Shown here: positions 1 through 8,066 of the stretch, piece by piece
How positions within the stretch are numbered: the stretch's first letter is position 1
Layout: each line of letters starts with the position of its first letter
Assembly (NCBI GenBank): GCA_903874575.1
Contig: CAIQSZ010000230.1
Location: 1-14,424, forward strand
Length of the DNA stretch: 14,424 bases
From: an uncultured Elusimicrobia bacterium
GTDB taxonomy: Bacteria; Elusimicrobiota; Elusimicrobia; UBA1565; UBA9628
Direction of reading: 5' to 3'
Position numbers and translations under genes: made by a program
The notes under the pieces: model-generated
What the model was told of the DNA's origin: nothing
Database searches by the model: none
The model's input: only the letters and a program-made list of their open reading frames with translations

Positions 1-1
1 C

Positions 2-877
2 AAGTCGGGCCTTTCGCCGACGGCGCTCGACGAGTACCAATCCTGCCCGTTCAAGTTTTTCGCGTCGCGCGTGCTGGGCTTGGGCGGGCGCGAGGAGGGG
101 AGCGGACGCGGCGAACTCGCGGCGGCCGCGCGCGGTTCCGTCTACCATGCCGCGCTGGAGCGCTTCTACCGGACCTTGCCCGAAGGCGCATGGTCGGGCG
201 CGGCCGACCCGCGGGAGCATCTCGACCTGATCTTGAAGCCGGTCTTCTCGGAGAACGACTGGCGCGCGCTCGGCCTGTATCCGCTGTTGTGGGAGGCGGT
301 TCGCTTGGAGATGACCGACCACCTGCGCGGCTTCGTCGCGTGGGATTTGGAGCGCCTGCGCGCGGCGGGTTTCCGGCCGCGCCTGTTCGAGGCCAAGCTC
401 CGCGGCGCGCCCGAAGGCGGCGCGCCCGGGGGCCTGCCGTGGCGCGGCGTCGCCGACCGCGTGGACGCCGACGAGCGCGGCCGCGCGTTCCGGGTCGTCG
501 ATTACAAGACCCGACGCGGCGGGAAGTGGAAGAAGGCCCTGGCCCGGCAGGCGGCCGAGGGCGAGTCCCATCAGATTCCGTTCTACGCGGAGCTGGCGGG
601 GCGCGCGTTGGGCGACGGCTGGATTTTCGACGGCGGCGAGCTTCTTTTTCTGGAAGCCGAGGACGGCGAGCGCCTGTCCGGCCTGAGCGCCGCGGATTGG
701 GCGAAGGCGCGAGGGCCCTTCCTCGCCGGCCTGACGGCGCGCGTGGAGGCGATTTCCGCCGGGCGCTTCCCGATCCGTCCCGACGACGGCGAGCGCGGCC
801 GCTGCTCCTGGTGCGACTTCCCCACCTTGTGCCGCAAGTCGCACGGCCCTTCGCGGGCGCGCGCCGGGAACGCCTGA
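2..877 (+). CDS. addB: AddB-like PD-(D/E)XK nuclease subunit, C-terminal part (5' end outside window)
   Basis: The frame is open from base 2 to the TGA at 875-877, so this is the last ~291 residues of a longer protein; the GTG at 71 is internal. The fragment opens with SPTALDEYQSCPFKFF, the hallmark that starts the C-terminal nuclease of AddB/RecB-like proteins. It continues with RGSVYHAALERFY (His motif), GVADRVD and VVDYKT (metal-binding Asp and the D-x-K core), and HQIPFY (QxxxY motif). It ends with CSWCDFPTLC (bases 803-832). With the Cys at 44-46 these three cysteines match the C-xn-C-x2-C-x5-C pattern that holds a 4Fe-4S cluster in AddB-type nucleases. All catalytic residues appear intact. 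The known role is cutting one strand during double-strand-break resection in complex with AddA, in the cytoplasm on DNA. It directly abuts the addA-like gene, the usual addB-addA order. The helicase-like N-terminal half cannot be seen, so a stand-alone nuclease of this family remains possible. Confidence 0.85.
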   Translation, partial: KSGLSPTALDEYQSCPFKFFASRVLGLGGREEGSGRGELAAAARGSVYHAALERFYRTLPEGAWSGAADPREHLDLILKPVFSENDWRALGLYPLLWEAVRLEMTDHLRGFVAWDLERLRAAGFRPRLFEAKLRGAPEGGAPGGLPWRGVADRVDADERGRAFRVVDYKTRRGGKWKKALARQAAEGESHQIPFYAELAGRALGDGWIFDGGELLFLEAEDGERLSGLSAADWAKARGPFLAGLTARVEAISAGRFPIRPDDGERGRCSWCDFPTLCRKSHGPSRARAGNA

Positions 878-3800
878 ATGGACGCCCCCGACCGGGACCA
901 CCGCGACCGCGCGCGCTTGCGCCTGGACGCGAACGTCGTCGTCGAGGCGGGCGCGGGCACCGGCAAGACGACCCTGCTGACCGACCGCATCCTGTTCCTG
1001 GTGCTGGGGTGGGACCGCCCCGCGCCCGTGCGCGTCGAGCGGGTCGTCGCGCTGACCTTCACCGAGAAGGCCGCCGGCGAGATCAAAATCCGCCTTTCCG
1101 ACCGCTTGGCCGAGATGTCCGCCCTGCTGTCGGGCGGAGAACTGGCGCCCGAGCCGCGGGCGCGCGCGGAACGCACCGCCGAGGAGCTGCGCGCGCGCTT
1201 CGGCAAGCGTGATCCCGAGCTGCTGGCGCGCGCCCGCGCCGCGCTCGAGGACCTCGATAAGGCGCCGATCGGCACCATCCACTCCTTCTGCGCCCAGCTT
1301 CTGCGCCTGCATCCGGTGGAGGCCGGCGTGGACCCGGCGTTCCGCGTCGACGAGGGCGAGGCGTTCGAGGAGCTGTTCGCGTCCGAGTGGGCGCGCTGGC
1401 TCGACGACGAGCTGGGCGAGCGGCCGCCGCGGCGCGCGGCGTGGCTGGAGTTGCTGCGCGCGGCCGATCTGGAGGAGCTGGAGGCGTTGGCGCGCGAGCT
1501 GTGCGCGGAGAAGCTGGAGCTCTCGGGCCTGGCGGCGGCGGACCCCGCCGCCGCCGCGGCTTTGCGCGCTCTGGCGCGGCGCGCGGCGGCGATTGCGCAG
1601 GGTCGGCCCAAGCCTCGCGGCAGGATTCTCGAGGCGATCCGAGAGTCGGCGGCGCGGTTGGAAGCGGCGGCGGCGGCCGCCGCCGCCGCGGAGCCGGCGC
1701 TGGACGCCGACGAGCCGCCGCCGCCGCGCGACGCCAAGTGGCCCGCGGACTGGGAGGAAGACCTTCCCGCGCAGGCGCTGTACGAGAGCGCCCGCGCCGT
1801 CGCCAAAACGGCGAGCCCGCGCGGCGAGGCGGTGGTCCGTCGCGCGGCGCGCCTGCTGGTCCCGTTCGCGGAAGGCTTCCGCCGCGAGTACGCGCGCCGG
1901 GGGTGGGTGTCCTTCGACGGGCTCCTGCGCCGCGCGCGCGACCTGCTTCGCGACCGTCCCCGCGTGCGCGCGCAGGCCCAGCGCCGCATCTCGGCGCTGC
2001 TCATCGACGAGTTCCAGGACACCGATCCCCTGCAGGGCGAGCTGCTGATGTACCTGGCCGAGGAGCCGGGCGGCTCCGCCGGATCTTGGCGGGAGGTGGT
2101 TCCCTCGCCGGGGCGCGTGTTCGTGGTCGGCGATCCGAAGCAGTCCATCTACCGTTTCCGCGGCGCCGACATCGCGGCCTACGAGGGCTTCGTCGACCTC
2201 CTGCGCGCGGCCGGCGCGCTGGCGTGCGACCTGACGGCGAACTTCCGTTCCGTGCCGGGCGTCGTCGGACCGGTGAACGAGACGTTCGCCAAGGCGATGC
2301 GGGCCGAGGCCGGCGCTCAGCCCGCCTACAAAGCCATTCAGGCGGCGCGCCCCCCGGGCGCGCCCGGGCCCGCCGTGAGGGTGGTCGCGGCGACCGACGG
2401 CGAAGGCGAGGCGAACGCCGCCGCCGTCCAGCGCGCCGAGGCCGCGTGGATCGCGGGTTGGCTCCAAGCGCACGCGCGCGTGCCGGGCGCCGCGCCGGCG
2501 GGGCGCCGCGCGCTGAAGGATTGCGCGGTGCTGCTGAGATCCTCGACGTCCTTGCCCGCGCTTCTGGACGCGTTCAAGCGCGCCGGCATCCCGTACGCGG
2601 TCGAGATCGAGCGTTTCTTTTACGAGGCTCCCGAGGTGTCCGATTTCCTCAATCTCCTGCGCGCGCTCGACGACGCCGGAGACCGCGTCGCGCTGGCGGG
2701 GCTCTTGCGCTCGCCGCTGGCGGCGCTGACCGACGCCGGGCTTCTCGCGCTGACGCGGGCCGACGCGCTCGCCTATCACCGCGACCCTCCGGCGGACGTC
2801 TTGGGCGCCGACGAGCATCGCCGCGCGTGCGCCCTCTTCGCGGTTCTGCGCGACCTGCGCGCGAGCGTGGGGAGGGCGCCGCTGGGCGACCTGGTGGGGG
2901 CGGCGCTCGAAAAGACGCGCTTGGTCGAGCTGGGCGCGCGGGCGTACCACGGCCAGCAGACCGTCTCGAACCTGTGGAAGCTGCGGCGCTTGGCCGCGGA
3001 AGCGTCGGACGGCGGGGGCGCGACGCTCAAGGAGTTCGCCGCGCGCGTGCGCGACGCCGCGCGCGAGTCCCGGCGCGAGGGGGAGAGCCCGCTCGCCGAC
3101 GAGAATCTGGAGGCCGTGCGCGTCCTGACCATGCACAAGTCGAAGGGCTTGGAGTTTCCCGTGGTCTTCGCGGCCAACCTCTCCGGAAAACCGGGCGGGG
3201 CCGGCGACAAGCCGGCCTCGCGCCTCGACGCCGCGACCGGCCGCGCGGCGCTGCGCGTGGGCGCGTCCGCGTCGGCGGCGATGGCGCTGTCCGACCAGCG
3301 CGAGAAGGAGATGGAGCGGCGCGAGTCGGTGCGCCTGCTCTACGTGGCGATGACGCGCGCCCGCGAGGAGCTGTACCTGCTGGGAGCGCAGAAGCCGGCG
3401 TCCGGATCCCTGTCCGCCCATCTCGCCGCCGCGGGGGCGTGGCCGGGCGACGGACGCGCCGGGGTCCTCCCCGCGATTTTCATCGACGCTTTGCATATCC
3501 CGGAGCCGGCGGCGGCCGTCGGGGCGCCGTCCTCGCTCGGAGCGCGGGACGCCGAGGCCTGCGTCGCCGCCTGGGCGTCCCGCGCCGCGTGGCGCGCGGC
3601 GGCCGAACGGCCGCGGGCGCGCGCGGCGACCGCCTACCTGAGGGAATGTCCCAAGCGGCCGGACGCCGACGAAGGCGCGGGCTCGGCCGTCGGCGCCGAG
3701 GTCGGCCGGATCTGCCACCGCGTGCTTCAGCAGTGGGATTTTCGCGCGGGCGGGGACGTCGCCGCCGCGGCGGCGCGCGCGCGCGAACTTCTGGAGCGCC

Positions 3801-4156
3801 GCGTTCCGGGTCCGCATTGGGGCCGGGCCGAGGCGGAGGCCCTCGAGGTCTTGGAGGCGTTCCTGGCGTCGAAGGCCGCGAAATCGCTCGCGGAGGTGGA
3901 GATCTTGGGCCGCGAGACCCCTTTCGCCTACGCGGAGGCAGCGACGGTGGTGCGGGGGGCCGCCGACCTGATCTGCCGGGACGGCGGGCGCGTCGTCGTC
4001 GTCGACTTCAAGAGCGAAAAAATCGACGCGAAGTCCGCCGCCGCCGTGCGAGCGCGCTACGCCGAGCAGGGCCGCGCCTACGTCGAGGCCGTGTCGCGGG
4101 CTTGGGGCGAGACGGCCGCGTTCCGCATCCTGTTTCTTCGCCGTCCCGATCTCTGA
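878..4156 (+). CDS. addA: AddA-like UvrD/Rep-family helicase with C-terminal PD-(D/E)XK nuclease
   Basis: This 1,092-residue ATP-dependent helicase-nuclease is predicted to unwind and resect double-strand breaks with the upstream AddB-like subunit. Superfamily 1A motifs occur in order: Walker A GAGTGKT (25-31), motif Ia LTFTEKAAGEI, TIHSFCAQLLR, Walker B DEFQD (377-381), motif III GDPKQSIYRFRGAD (from 418), TANFRS (~453), motif V MHKSKGLEF (from 752) and motif VI RLLYVAMTRARE (819-830). The C-terminal nuclease has H947 (GRICHRVL), D1030, D1043-F-K1045 and Q1064-x3-Y1068, so both activities look intact. The ATG follows the previous TGA with no gap, which suggests translational coupling. AddA proteins are usually around 1,150-1,250 residues, so this one is slightly short. 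An Ala/Pro-rich linker (about 263-285) interrupts the region between Walker A and Walker B and is encoded partly by a perfect GC palindrome. RecB is less likely given the AddB-type neighbour. Confidence 0.9.
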   Translation: MDAPDRDHRDRARLRLDANVVVEAGAGTGKTTLLTDRILFLVLGWDRPAPVRVERVVALTFTEKAAGEIKIRLSDRLAEMSALLSGGELAPEPRARAERTAEELRARFGKRDPELLARARAALEDLDKAPIGTIHSFCAQLLRLHPVEAGVDPAFRVDEGEAFEELFASEWARWLDDELGERPPRRAAWLELLRAADLEELEALARELCAEKLELSGLAAADPAAAAALRALARRAAAIAQGRPKPRGRILEAIRESAARLEAAAAAAAAAEPALDADEPPPPRDAKWPADWEEDLPAQALYESARAVAKTASPRGEAVVRRAARLLVPFAEGFRREYARRGWVSFDGLLRRARDLLRDRPRVRAQAQRRISALLIDEFQDTDPLQGELLMYLAEEPGGSAGSWREVVPSPGRVFVVGDPKQSIYRFRGADIAAYEGFVDLLRAAGALACDLTANFRSVPGVVGPVNETFAKAMRAEAGAQPAYKAIQAARPPGAPGPAVRVVAATDGEGEANAAAVQRAEAAWIAGWLQAHARVPGAAPAGRRALKDCAVLLRSSTSLPALLDAFKRAGIPYAVEIERFFYEAPEVSDFLNLLRALDDAGDRVALAGLLRSPLAALTDAGLLALTRADALAYHRDPPADVLGADEHRRACALFAVLRDLRASVGRAPLGDLVGAALEKTRLVELGARAYHGQQTVSNLWKLRRLAAEASDGGGATLKEFAARVRDAARESRREGESPLADENLEAVRVLTMHKSKGLEFPVVFAANLSGKPGGAGDKPASRLDAATGRAALRVGASASAAMALSDQREKEMERRESVRLLYVAMTRAREELYLLGAQKPASGSLSAHLAAAGAWPGDGRAGVLPAIFIDALHIPEPAAAVGAPSSLGARDAEACVAAWASRAAWRAAAERPRARAATAYLRECPKRPDADEGAGSAVGAEVGRICHRVLQQWDFRAGGDVAAAAARARELLERRVPGPHWGRAEAEALEVLEAFLASKAAKSLAEVEILGRETPFAYAEAATVVRGAADLICRDGGRVVVVDFKSEKIDAKSAAAVRARYAEQGRAYVEAVSRAWGETAAFRILFLRRPDL
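1664..1689. repeat. 26-bp perfect GC palindrome inside addA
   Basis: Thirteen-base arms of GCG/GGC repeats meet at GGCC (1675-1678). In frame it encodes a run of alanines (from residue 263) in a linker of the AddA-like protein. It is probably a by-product of alanine codon choice (GCG and GCC) rather than a functional site. It could form a hairpin or be prone to slippage and assembly errors. Confidence 0.6.
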
Positions 4157-4165
4157 GCGGGGCGA

Positions 4166-7100
4166 TCAACCCTGGCGGCGTTTCTCAAGGTCGCGCAGTT
4201 TCTGCTCGTAGTCGCGGCGCAGGGACTCCCGTTCCTCGGCCAGCCGGCGGCCTTTCTCGTCGTATTGGGACGCCAATTCGATCTTCGACAGGTTGAGCTC
4301 TTGCCGCAGCTGGCGCTCCTGCTCCTGGTAGCGCGCGCCGATCTCGGCCTCCTTCTCCGCGACCCAGGAGCCTTGGCGCGCCTTCTCGGTCTCGACCTCG
4401 CGGATGCGCGCTTCCAGCGCGGCCAGCGTGGCCTCGCGCTCGACGGCGAGGGTCGCGAGGGACTCGCGGCGGCGGCGCTCGAAATCTTCCTCCAGCTTCT
4501 GCCGGCGGTCGACGAAGGCCTTCTCCAGGTCCGTCCGGCGCGTTTCGAAGACGGACTCGCGCTTCTCGCTCTCGGCGTGGAGGGCGGCCGTCTCGCGCTC
4601 GACGGCCTCTCGGGCCTTCGCGCGGACGGCTTCCTCGCGCTCGCGGAACGTGTGCTCCAGTTCGGTGCGGGCGCGTGAGATCTGCTCCTCGTAGGCGAGC
4701 ATGAGGTCGCGCTCCTTCTGGATGAGCGTCGCCTCCGCCTCCTTCTGCCGGCCGCGGATGGTCTCGTCGACGAGGCGCTCGCGCTGCGCGAGGGAGGCCT
4801 CCAGTTCGCGGCGCCGCTGGAGGAGCTCGGCGTCGCGCGCCGTCTCCCACTCCTGACGCTCGCGTTCGAGCTGTTCGCGCTGGGACTTCATCCAGGCGGT
4901 CTCGCGCTGGCTCAGCGTCTCCTGCAGTTCCGCTTCCTTGCGGATCCAGGACTGCTGGAGGGCCGCCTCGGCGCGCGCGAGCTCGGCCATGCGCTCGTCG
5001 ATCGCCTTCTGCACGCGCGCCTCCAGGTCGGCTCGGTGCTGGACGGCCGCGGCCTCGCGGTCGCGCGCCTCGATCTCCAGCTGGACGCGGCGGGCCTCCA
5101 ACTCCTGGGCGCGGCGCTTGAGCGACTCTTCGACGGCCGCCGCCTTGCGCGCGCCTTGGCTCTCGAGCTCCTCCATGCGCAGGGAGTGCGCGCGCTCCTG
5201 CTCCTGGCGGTCGTTGGCGAGGGAGACTTCCTTGTCGCGTAATTTCGCCTCCAGCCGCTCCCGCTCCGAAGCCAGGATCACGTCGCGTTGGGCGGACCAC
5301 TCGTCGTCGCGCCGGCTCCAGGCCTGCTGGAGCGCGCTCTGCTCGCGGGTGTGCTTATCCCTCAGCGAGACCTCGAGCGCGGCGAAGCGCTCCTCCAGCG
5401 CCTTGCGTTCCCGGGCCAGGGCTTCCTCATAAGCCTGCCGGTAGTGCGTTTCCTTGGCGGCGATTTCGGCCTTGAGGCCAGCTTCCCGGACGAACATCTC
5501 ATCGCGAAGCTTGCGCTCCTTTTCGGCGAGGGCGGCCTCCAGCCGGGCCTGGGTCTCGGCGGCGCCGCGGCGCGCGGCCTCGCGCTCCGCGTCCAGCGCG
5601 GCCTTCGAGTCGTCCAGCTCCTGGCGCGCGTGTTCCTCCCACTGGGCCTGGAGGGCGCGCAGGCGCCCCTCCGCCTCGCGCAGGGCGGCCTGCTGCTTGG
5701 CCTCCAGGCGCTTCTGCTCCTCGGTCAGGCGCTGGCGCATCGTCTCCTCAAGCGCCTGCTGCTTCTCGTCGTGCGCGGCCTGCTGGGCCAGGGACTCCCT
5801 GAGCGCCTTGTCCTGCAGCTCCTGGCGGGCGGCGGCGAGGGCTTCGTCCTGCGCCTGCTTCCAGCGCGTCTGCTCGACCGAGGCGAGACGGCGATTTTCG
5901 GCTTCGCGGGCGAGGTAGGCGTCCTGAAGCTCCTCCTCGCGCCGTTTCATCACCGCTTCCAGCGCGCGACGCTCCGACGCCGTCAGGGCGGCGAGTTCGG
6001 CGCGGGCTCGGTCGAGATGGGCGCGGTGCTCGGCCTGCAGAACCTTCTCGCGTTCGGCCCAGCGGGCGGTGAAGCCGGTCTCCAATTCCGCCGCGCGGGA
6101 TTCGAATTCGCGGGCCAGTCGTTCGCGATCGATATCCAGCGCGTGCGCGTCCTCCGCGCGGCGGGCGAGAAGCTCGTCCTCGCGCGCGCGGTAGCTGGCC
6201 TCCAGCTTGTCGCGTTCCTCCTCGAGGCGCTTGCGGCCCTCGGCCAGCATGTCCTGCTGGCGGCGGAACAACGCCTCTTCCTTCAGGACGAACGCGGCTT
6301 CCGCCTCGCGCAGGCGCTCCTGGTCGGCGGCCTCGCGCTTGGCGGCCTCGCGGCCCAGTTCCTCGCGGCGCGACTCCAGCTCGACGCGGCCCTTCGCGAG
6401 CGCCTCTTCCAGCTTGCCTTCCTGGGCCTGCCAAATCTCGGTTTCCTTGCGGATGATCTCGCCCTGGAGCTGCTCGTACTTCACGACGAGGGCGGCCTCC
6501 TGGGATTCGTGGTGTTCGAGGAGGGCCTTCTGGCGCGCGACGAAGGCCTCCTGCAGCTTGGCTTCTTTCTCGCGGAAGTGCTGCTCCATGAAGCGGCGCT
6601 CGCCTTCGATGCGCTCCTGCAGACGGCCCCACTCGTCCTCGTTCTTGTGCGCGTAGGACTTGTCCAGTTCCTCCAGGCGGCGCGCGTGCGCGTCCTCGAG
6701 GCGGCGGCGGACTTCCTCGATGCCGTCTTCTTTTTGGCGGAAGCGGACCTCGAGCTGGGCGATCTTCTGCTCGAACTTCTCGTTGAGCGCGACTTCCTCG
6801 CGGGCCAGCGCCTCGCGGTTGTGCTTGATCAGATCCTCGGCGTCGCGCTCGTAGCGGCGGCGGAACTCGGCCTCCTTGGCCTTGATCTGCTCGTCGAGCA
6901 GCCGCTGCTGGCTTTCGAGATCCTTTTCCTTGGCGCGGGTGGACTCGGCCTGAATCTTGAGTCGCTCGAGAAGGGACTGCTTCGTCTCGTCGAGCGCCTT
7001 CTCTTGATGGGCGAGCGCGGACTGGAGTTCCCGCTCCGCGTCCAGGCGCGCGGCCTTGACCGCGTCGATGATCTCCCGGCGCAGGGCGCCGATGGAGGAT

Positions 7101-7501
7101 TCGCGCCCGGCGATCTCGCGCTTGAGCGCGTCGATCTGCATGGAGAACTGGAGGCGCTCCTCCTTGACGTGCACGTCCTGCTCGAGGGCGACCTCCTTGC
7201 GCAGTTCCTCGCGCACTTCCTTCTCCCGGCGCGCTTGGTCCTGCATCGAGGCTTCCCAGACCTTGACGGTTTCGCGCCAGCGCTTGACCGTCTCGTCTTT
7301 TTGGCGCGATTCCTCCTCGGACTCCGTTTTTCGACGGGCCGCGCTGGCGGCCTCGTCGCGGGCCTGTTCCAGTTCCTCGGAGAGCTTATGGAGGCGTTCG
7401 AGGGCCCAGCGCAGGGCCAGGCGCGCGGTGTCGAGGTCGTTGACGCTCGACGCGTCGAAATCTTGCGGGGGCAGGGGCGGCTCGGGTCGTTCGTTGTCCA
7501 T
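4166..7501 (-). CDS. Giant coiled-coil protein of unknown function
   Basis: From the ATG at 7501 this encodes 1,111 residues; an in-frame TTG at 7531 would add ten. Neither start has a convincing ribosome site, and ATG is preferred. After a short Pro-rich N-terminus (MDNERPEPPLPPQDF) and a helix with DLDTARLALRWALERL, the rest is Glu/Arg/Lys/Gln/Ala/Leu-rich. I see no proline beyond the first twenty or so residues of the ATG-started protein and no cysteine. There is no signal peptide, membrane segment or ATPase motif, which argues against SMC/SbcC/Rad50. Fragments such as LQEAFVARQKAL, LQDAYLARE and LEKAFVDRRQKLEEDF recur, with Leu-x3-Phe pairs about 11 residues apart, hinting at mixed heptad and hendecad packing. 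The continuous helix could be about 150 nm long (at 0.15 nm per residue). It may be a cytoskeletal or scaffold rod such as a crescentin/FilP-like filament, but this is inference. It converges on addA, with nine bases between the stops, and diverges from the metallopeptidase gene. That it is a real gene is clear; its function is not. Confidence 0.88.
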   Translation of the reverse strand: MDNERPEPPLPPQDFDASSVNDLDTARLALRWALERLHKLSEELEQARDEAASAARRKTESEEESRQKDETVKRWRETVKVWEASMQDQARREKEVREELRKEVALEQDVHVKEERLQFSMQIDALKREIAGRESSIGALRREIIDAVKAARLDAERELQSALAHQEKALDETKQSLLERLKIQAESTRAKEKDLESQQRLLDEQIKAKEAEFRRRYERDAEDLIKHNREALAREEVALNEKFEQKIAQLEVRFRQKEDGIEEVRRRLEDAHARRLEELDKSYAHKNEDEWGRLQERIEGERRFMEQHFREKEAKLQEAFVARQKALLEHHESQEAALVVKYEQLQGEIIRKETEIWQAQEGKLEEALAKGRVELESRREELGREAAKREAADQERLREAEAAFVLKEEALFRRQQDMLAEGRKRLEEERDKLEASYRAREDELLARRAEDAHALDIDRERLAREFESRAAELETGFTARWAEREKVLQAEHRAHLDRARAELAALTASERRALEAVMKRREEELQDAYLAREAENRRLASVEQTRWKQAQDEALAAARQELQDKALRESLAQQAAHDEKQQALEETMRQRLTEEQKRLEAKQQAALREAEGRLRALQAQWEEHARQELDDSKAALDAEREAARRGAAETQARLEAALAEKERKLRDEMFVREAGLKAEIAAKETHYRQAYEEALARERKALEERFAALEVSLRDKHTREQSALQQAWSRRDDEWSAQRDVILASERERLEAKLRDKEVSLANDRQEQERAHSLRMEELESQGARKAAAVEESLKRRAQELEARRVQLEIEARDREAAAVQHRADLEARVQKAIDERMAELARAEAALQQSWIRKEAELQETLSQRETAWMKSQREQLERERQEWETARDAELLQRRRELEASLAQRERLVDETIRGRQKEAEATLIQKERDLMLAYEEQISRARTELEHTFREREEAVRAKAREAVERETAALHAESEKRESVFETRRTDLEKAFVDRRQKLEEDFERRRRESLATLAVEREATLAALEARIREVETEKARQGSWVAEKEAEIGARYQEQERQLRQELNLSKIELASQYDEKGRRLAEERESLRRDYEQKLRDLEKRRQG

Positions 7502-7604
7502 GGGTTGCGCGACGCGTCGGCGCTCGCGCAAGGAGAGTCTGCCCGAACCGTGTTACGTTTTTATGGCGTTAAGCCTTGCCATTAATCTTCGTAAAATAGG
7601 CGGG
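7502..7604. promoter_or_regulatory. Divergent intergenic region between the coiled-coil and metallopeptidase genes
   Basis: This 103-base gap is noticeably AT-richer on its right side (7550-7600) than the flanking genes. On the plus strand, TTAAGC (7569-7574) and TAAAAT (7592-7597) are spaced by 17 bases and form a weak -35 with a good -10 match. The minus-strand promoter for the coiled-coil gene must also lie here or upstream, but I see no convincing pair. A 10-bp palindrome CGACGCGTCG (7510-7519) sits just upstream of the coiled-coil ATG and could be an operator, or chance in GC-rich DNA. Confidence 0.4.
7569..7597 (+). promoter_or_regulatory. Candidate sigma-70-like promoter for the metallopeptidase gene
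   Basis: TTAAGC (3 of 6 to the consensus) and TAAAAT (5 of 6) are 17 bases apart. A start site 7 or so bases after the -10 box would fall at about 7604, right at the ATG at 7605, so the message would be leaderless. This fits the absence of a clear Shine-Dalgarno there. Confidence 0.35.
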
Positions 7605-8066
7605 ATGCCGATCATCCCCGCCGCCGGAATACTCGACGAGGTCCGAGGCTTCCTCGGCGACCTGCGCCGCGACTGGCCCGAGCTGTTCGGCGCCAAGGCG
7701 CGCCTTCCCCAGCCGTCCGCCCCGCCGCCCTCGGAGGGCTCCGCCGAGGCGCTGTTCCACGCGCGCGCCTCGCACTGGGCGCCGCTTCTGGGCGTGACCT
7801 TCGGCCGCGTCCGCGTGAAGGAACAGCGCTCGCTGTGGGGCTCCTGCTCGCGGGACGGAAATCTCAACTTCAACCGGCGCCTGACCTTGGCGCCGTTCGA
7901 GGTGCTGGATTACGTCGTCGTCCACGAACTGGCGCACCGCCACGAGATGAACCACTCCCGGCGCTTCTGGGCGCATGTCGAGAGGCACGTTCCCGACCAC
8001 CGCGTCCACCGGCGCTGGCTGAGGAAGAACGGCGCGGCGCTGCTCCGCCCGGGCCGGTCCGGCTAA
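7605..8066 (+). CDS. YgjP/DUF45-type zinc metallopeptidase
   Basis: A 153-residue cytoplasmic protein with the signature of the YgjP-like (DUF45, also called WSS1/SprT-like fold) metallopeptidase family. RSLWGSCS (residues 76-82) is followed by HELAHRHEMNHSRRFW (107-122). H107, H111 and H117 are the predicted zinc ligands and E108 the catalytic base. There is no signal peptide or membrane segment. The family usually runs to about 230 residues, so the N-terminal domain here is short: residues 1-60 are poorly conserved and include a Pro/Ser-rich stretch. I chose the ATG at 7605. An in-frame ATG at 7563 would add 14 residues but would overlap the likely promoter. The TAA (8064-8066) overlaps the TAG of the convergent transporter gene (8063-8065). 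The physiological substrate of the family is poorly known; peptidase activity is inferred from the motif. Confidence 0.87.
   Translation: MPIIPAAGILDEVRGFLGDLRRDWPELFGAKARLPQPSAPPPSEGSAEALFHARASHWAPLLGVTFGRVRVKEQRSLWGSCSRDGNLNFNRRLTLAPFEVLDYVVVHELAHRHEMNHSRRFWAHVERHVPDHRVHRRWLRKNGAALLRPGRSG

Noticed and set aside
583..2148. A 521-codon open frame on the minus strand opposite addB/addA
   Set aside because: Ser/Arg/Ala low-complexity text typical of antisense frames in GC-rich DNA; the plus strand carries clear helicase motifs throughout.
4157..4165. A bidirectional terminator between addA and the coiled-coil gene
   Set aside because: Only nine bases lie between the stops and no hairpin with a T-run is visible.
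7510..7519. CGACGCGTCG palindrome as an operator for the coiled-coil gene
   Set aside because: Ten-base palindromes are expected by chance in such GC-rich DNA and no second copy was noticed; kept only as a note.
5288..7585. A 765-codon leucine-rich open frame on the plus strand opposite the coiled-coil gene
   Set aside because: Its Leu/Gly/Phe/Ala-rich text is what Glu, Arg and Lys codons of a coiled coil give on the other strand; no domain, membrane pattern or start signal supports it.
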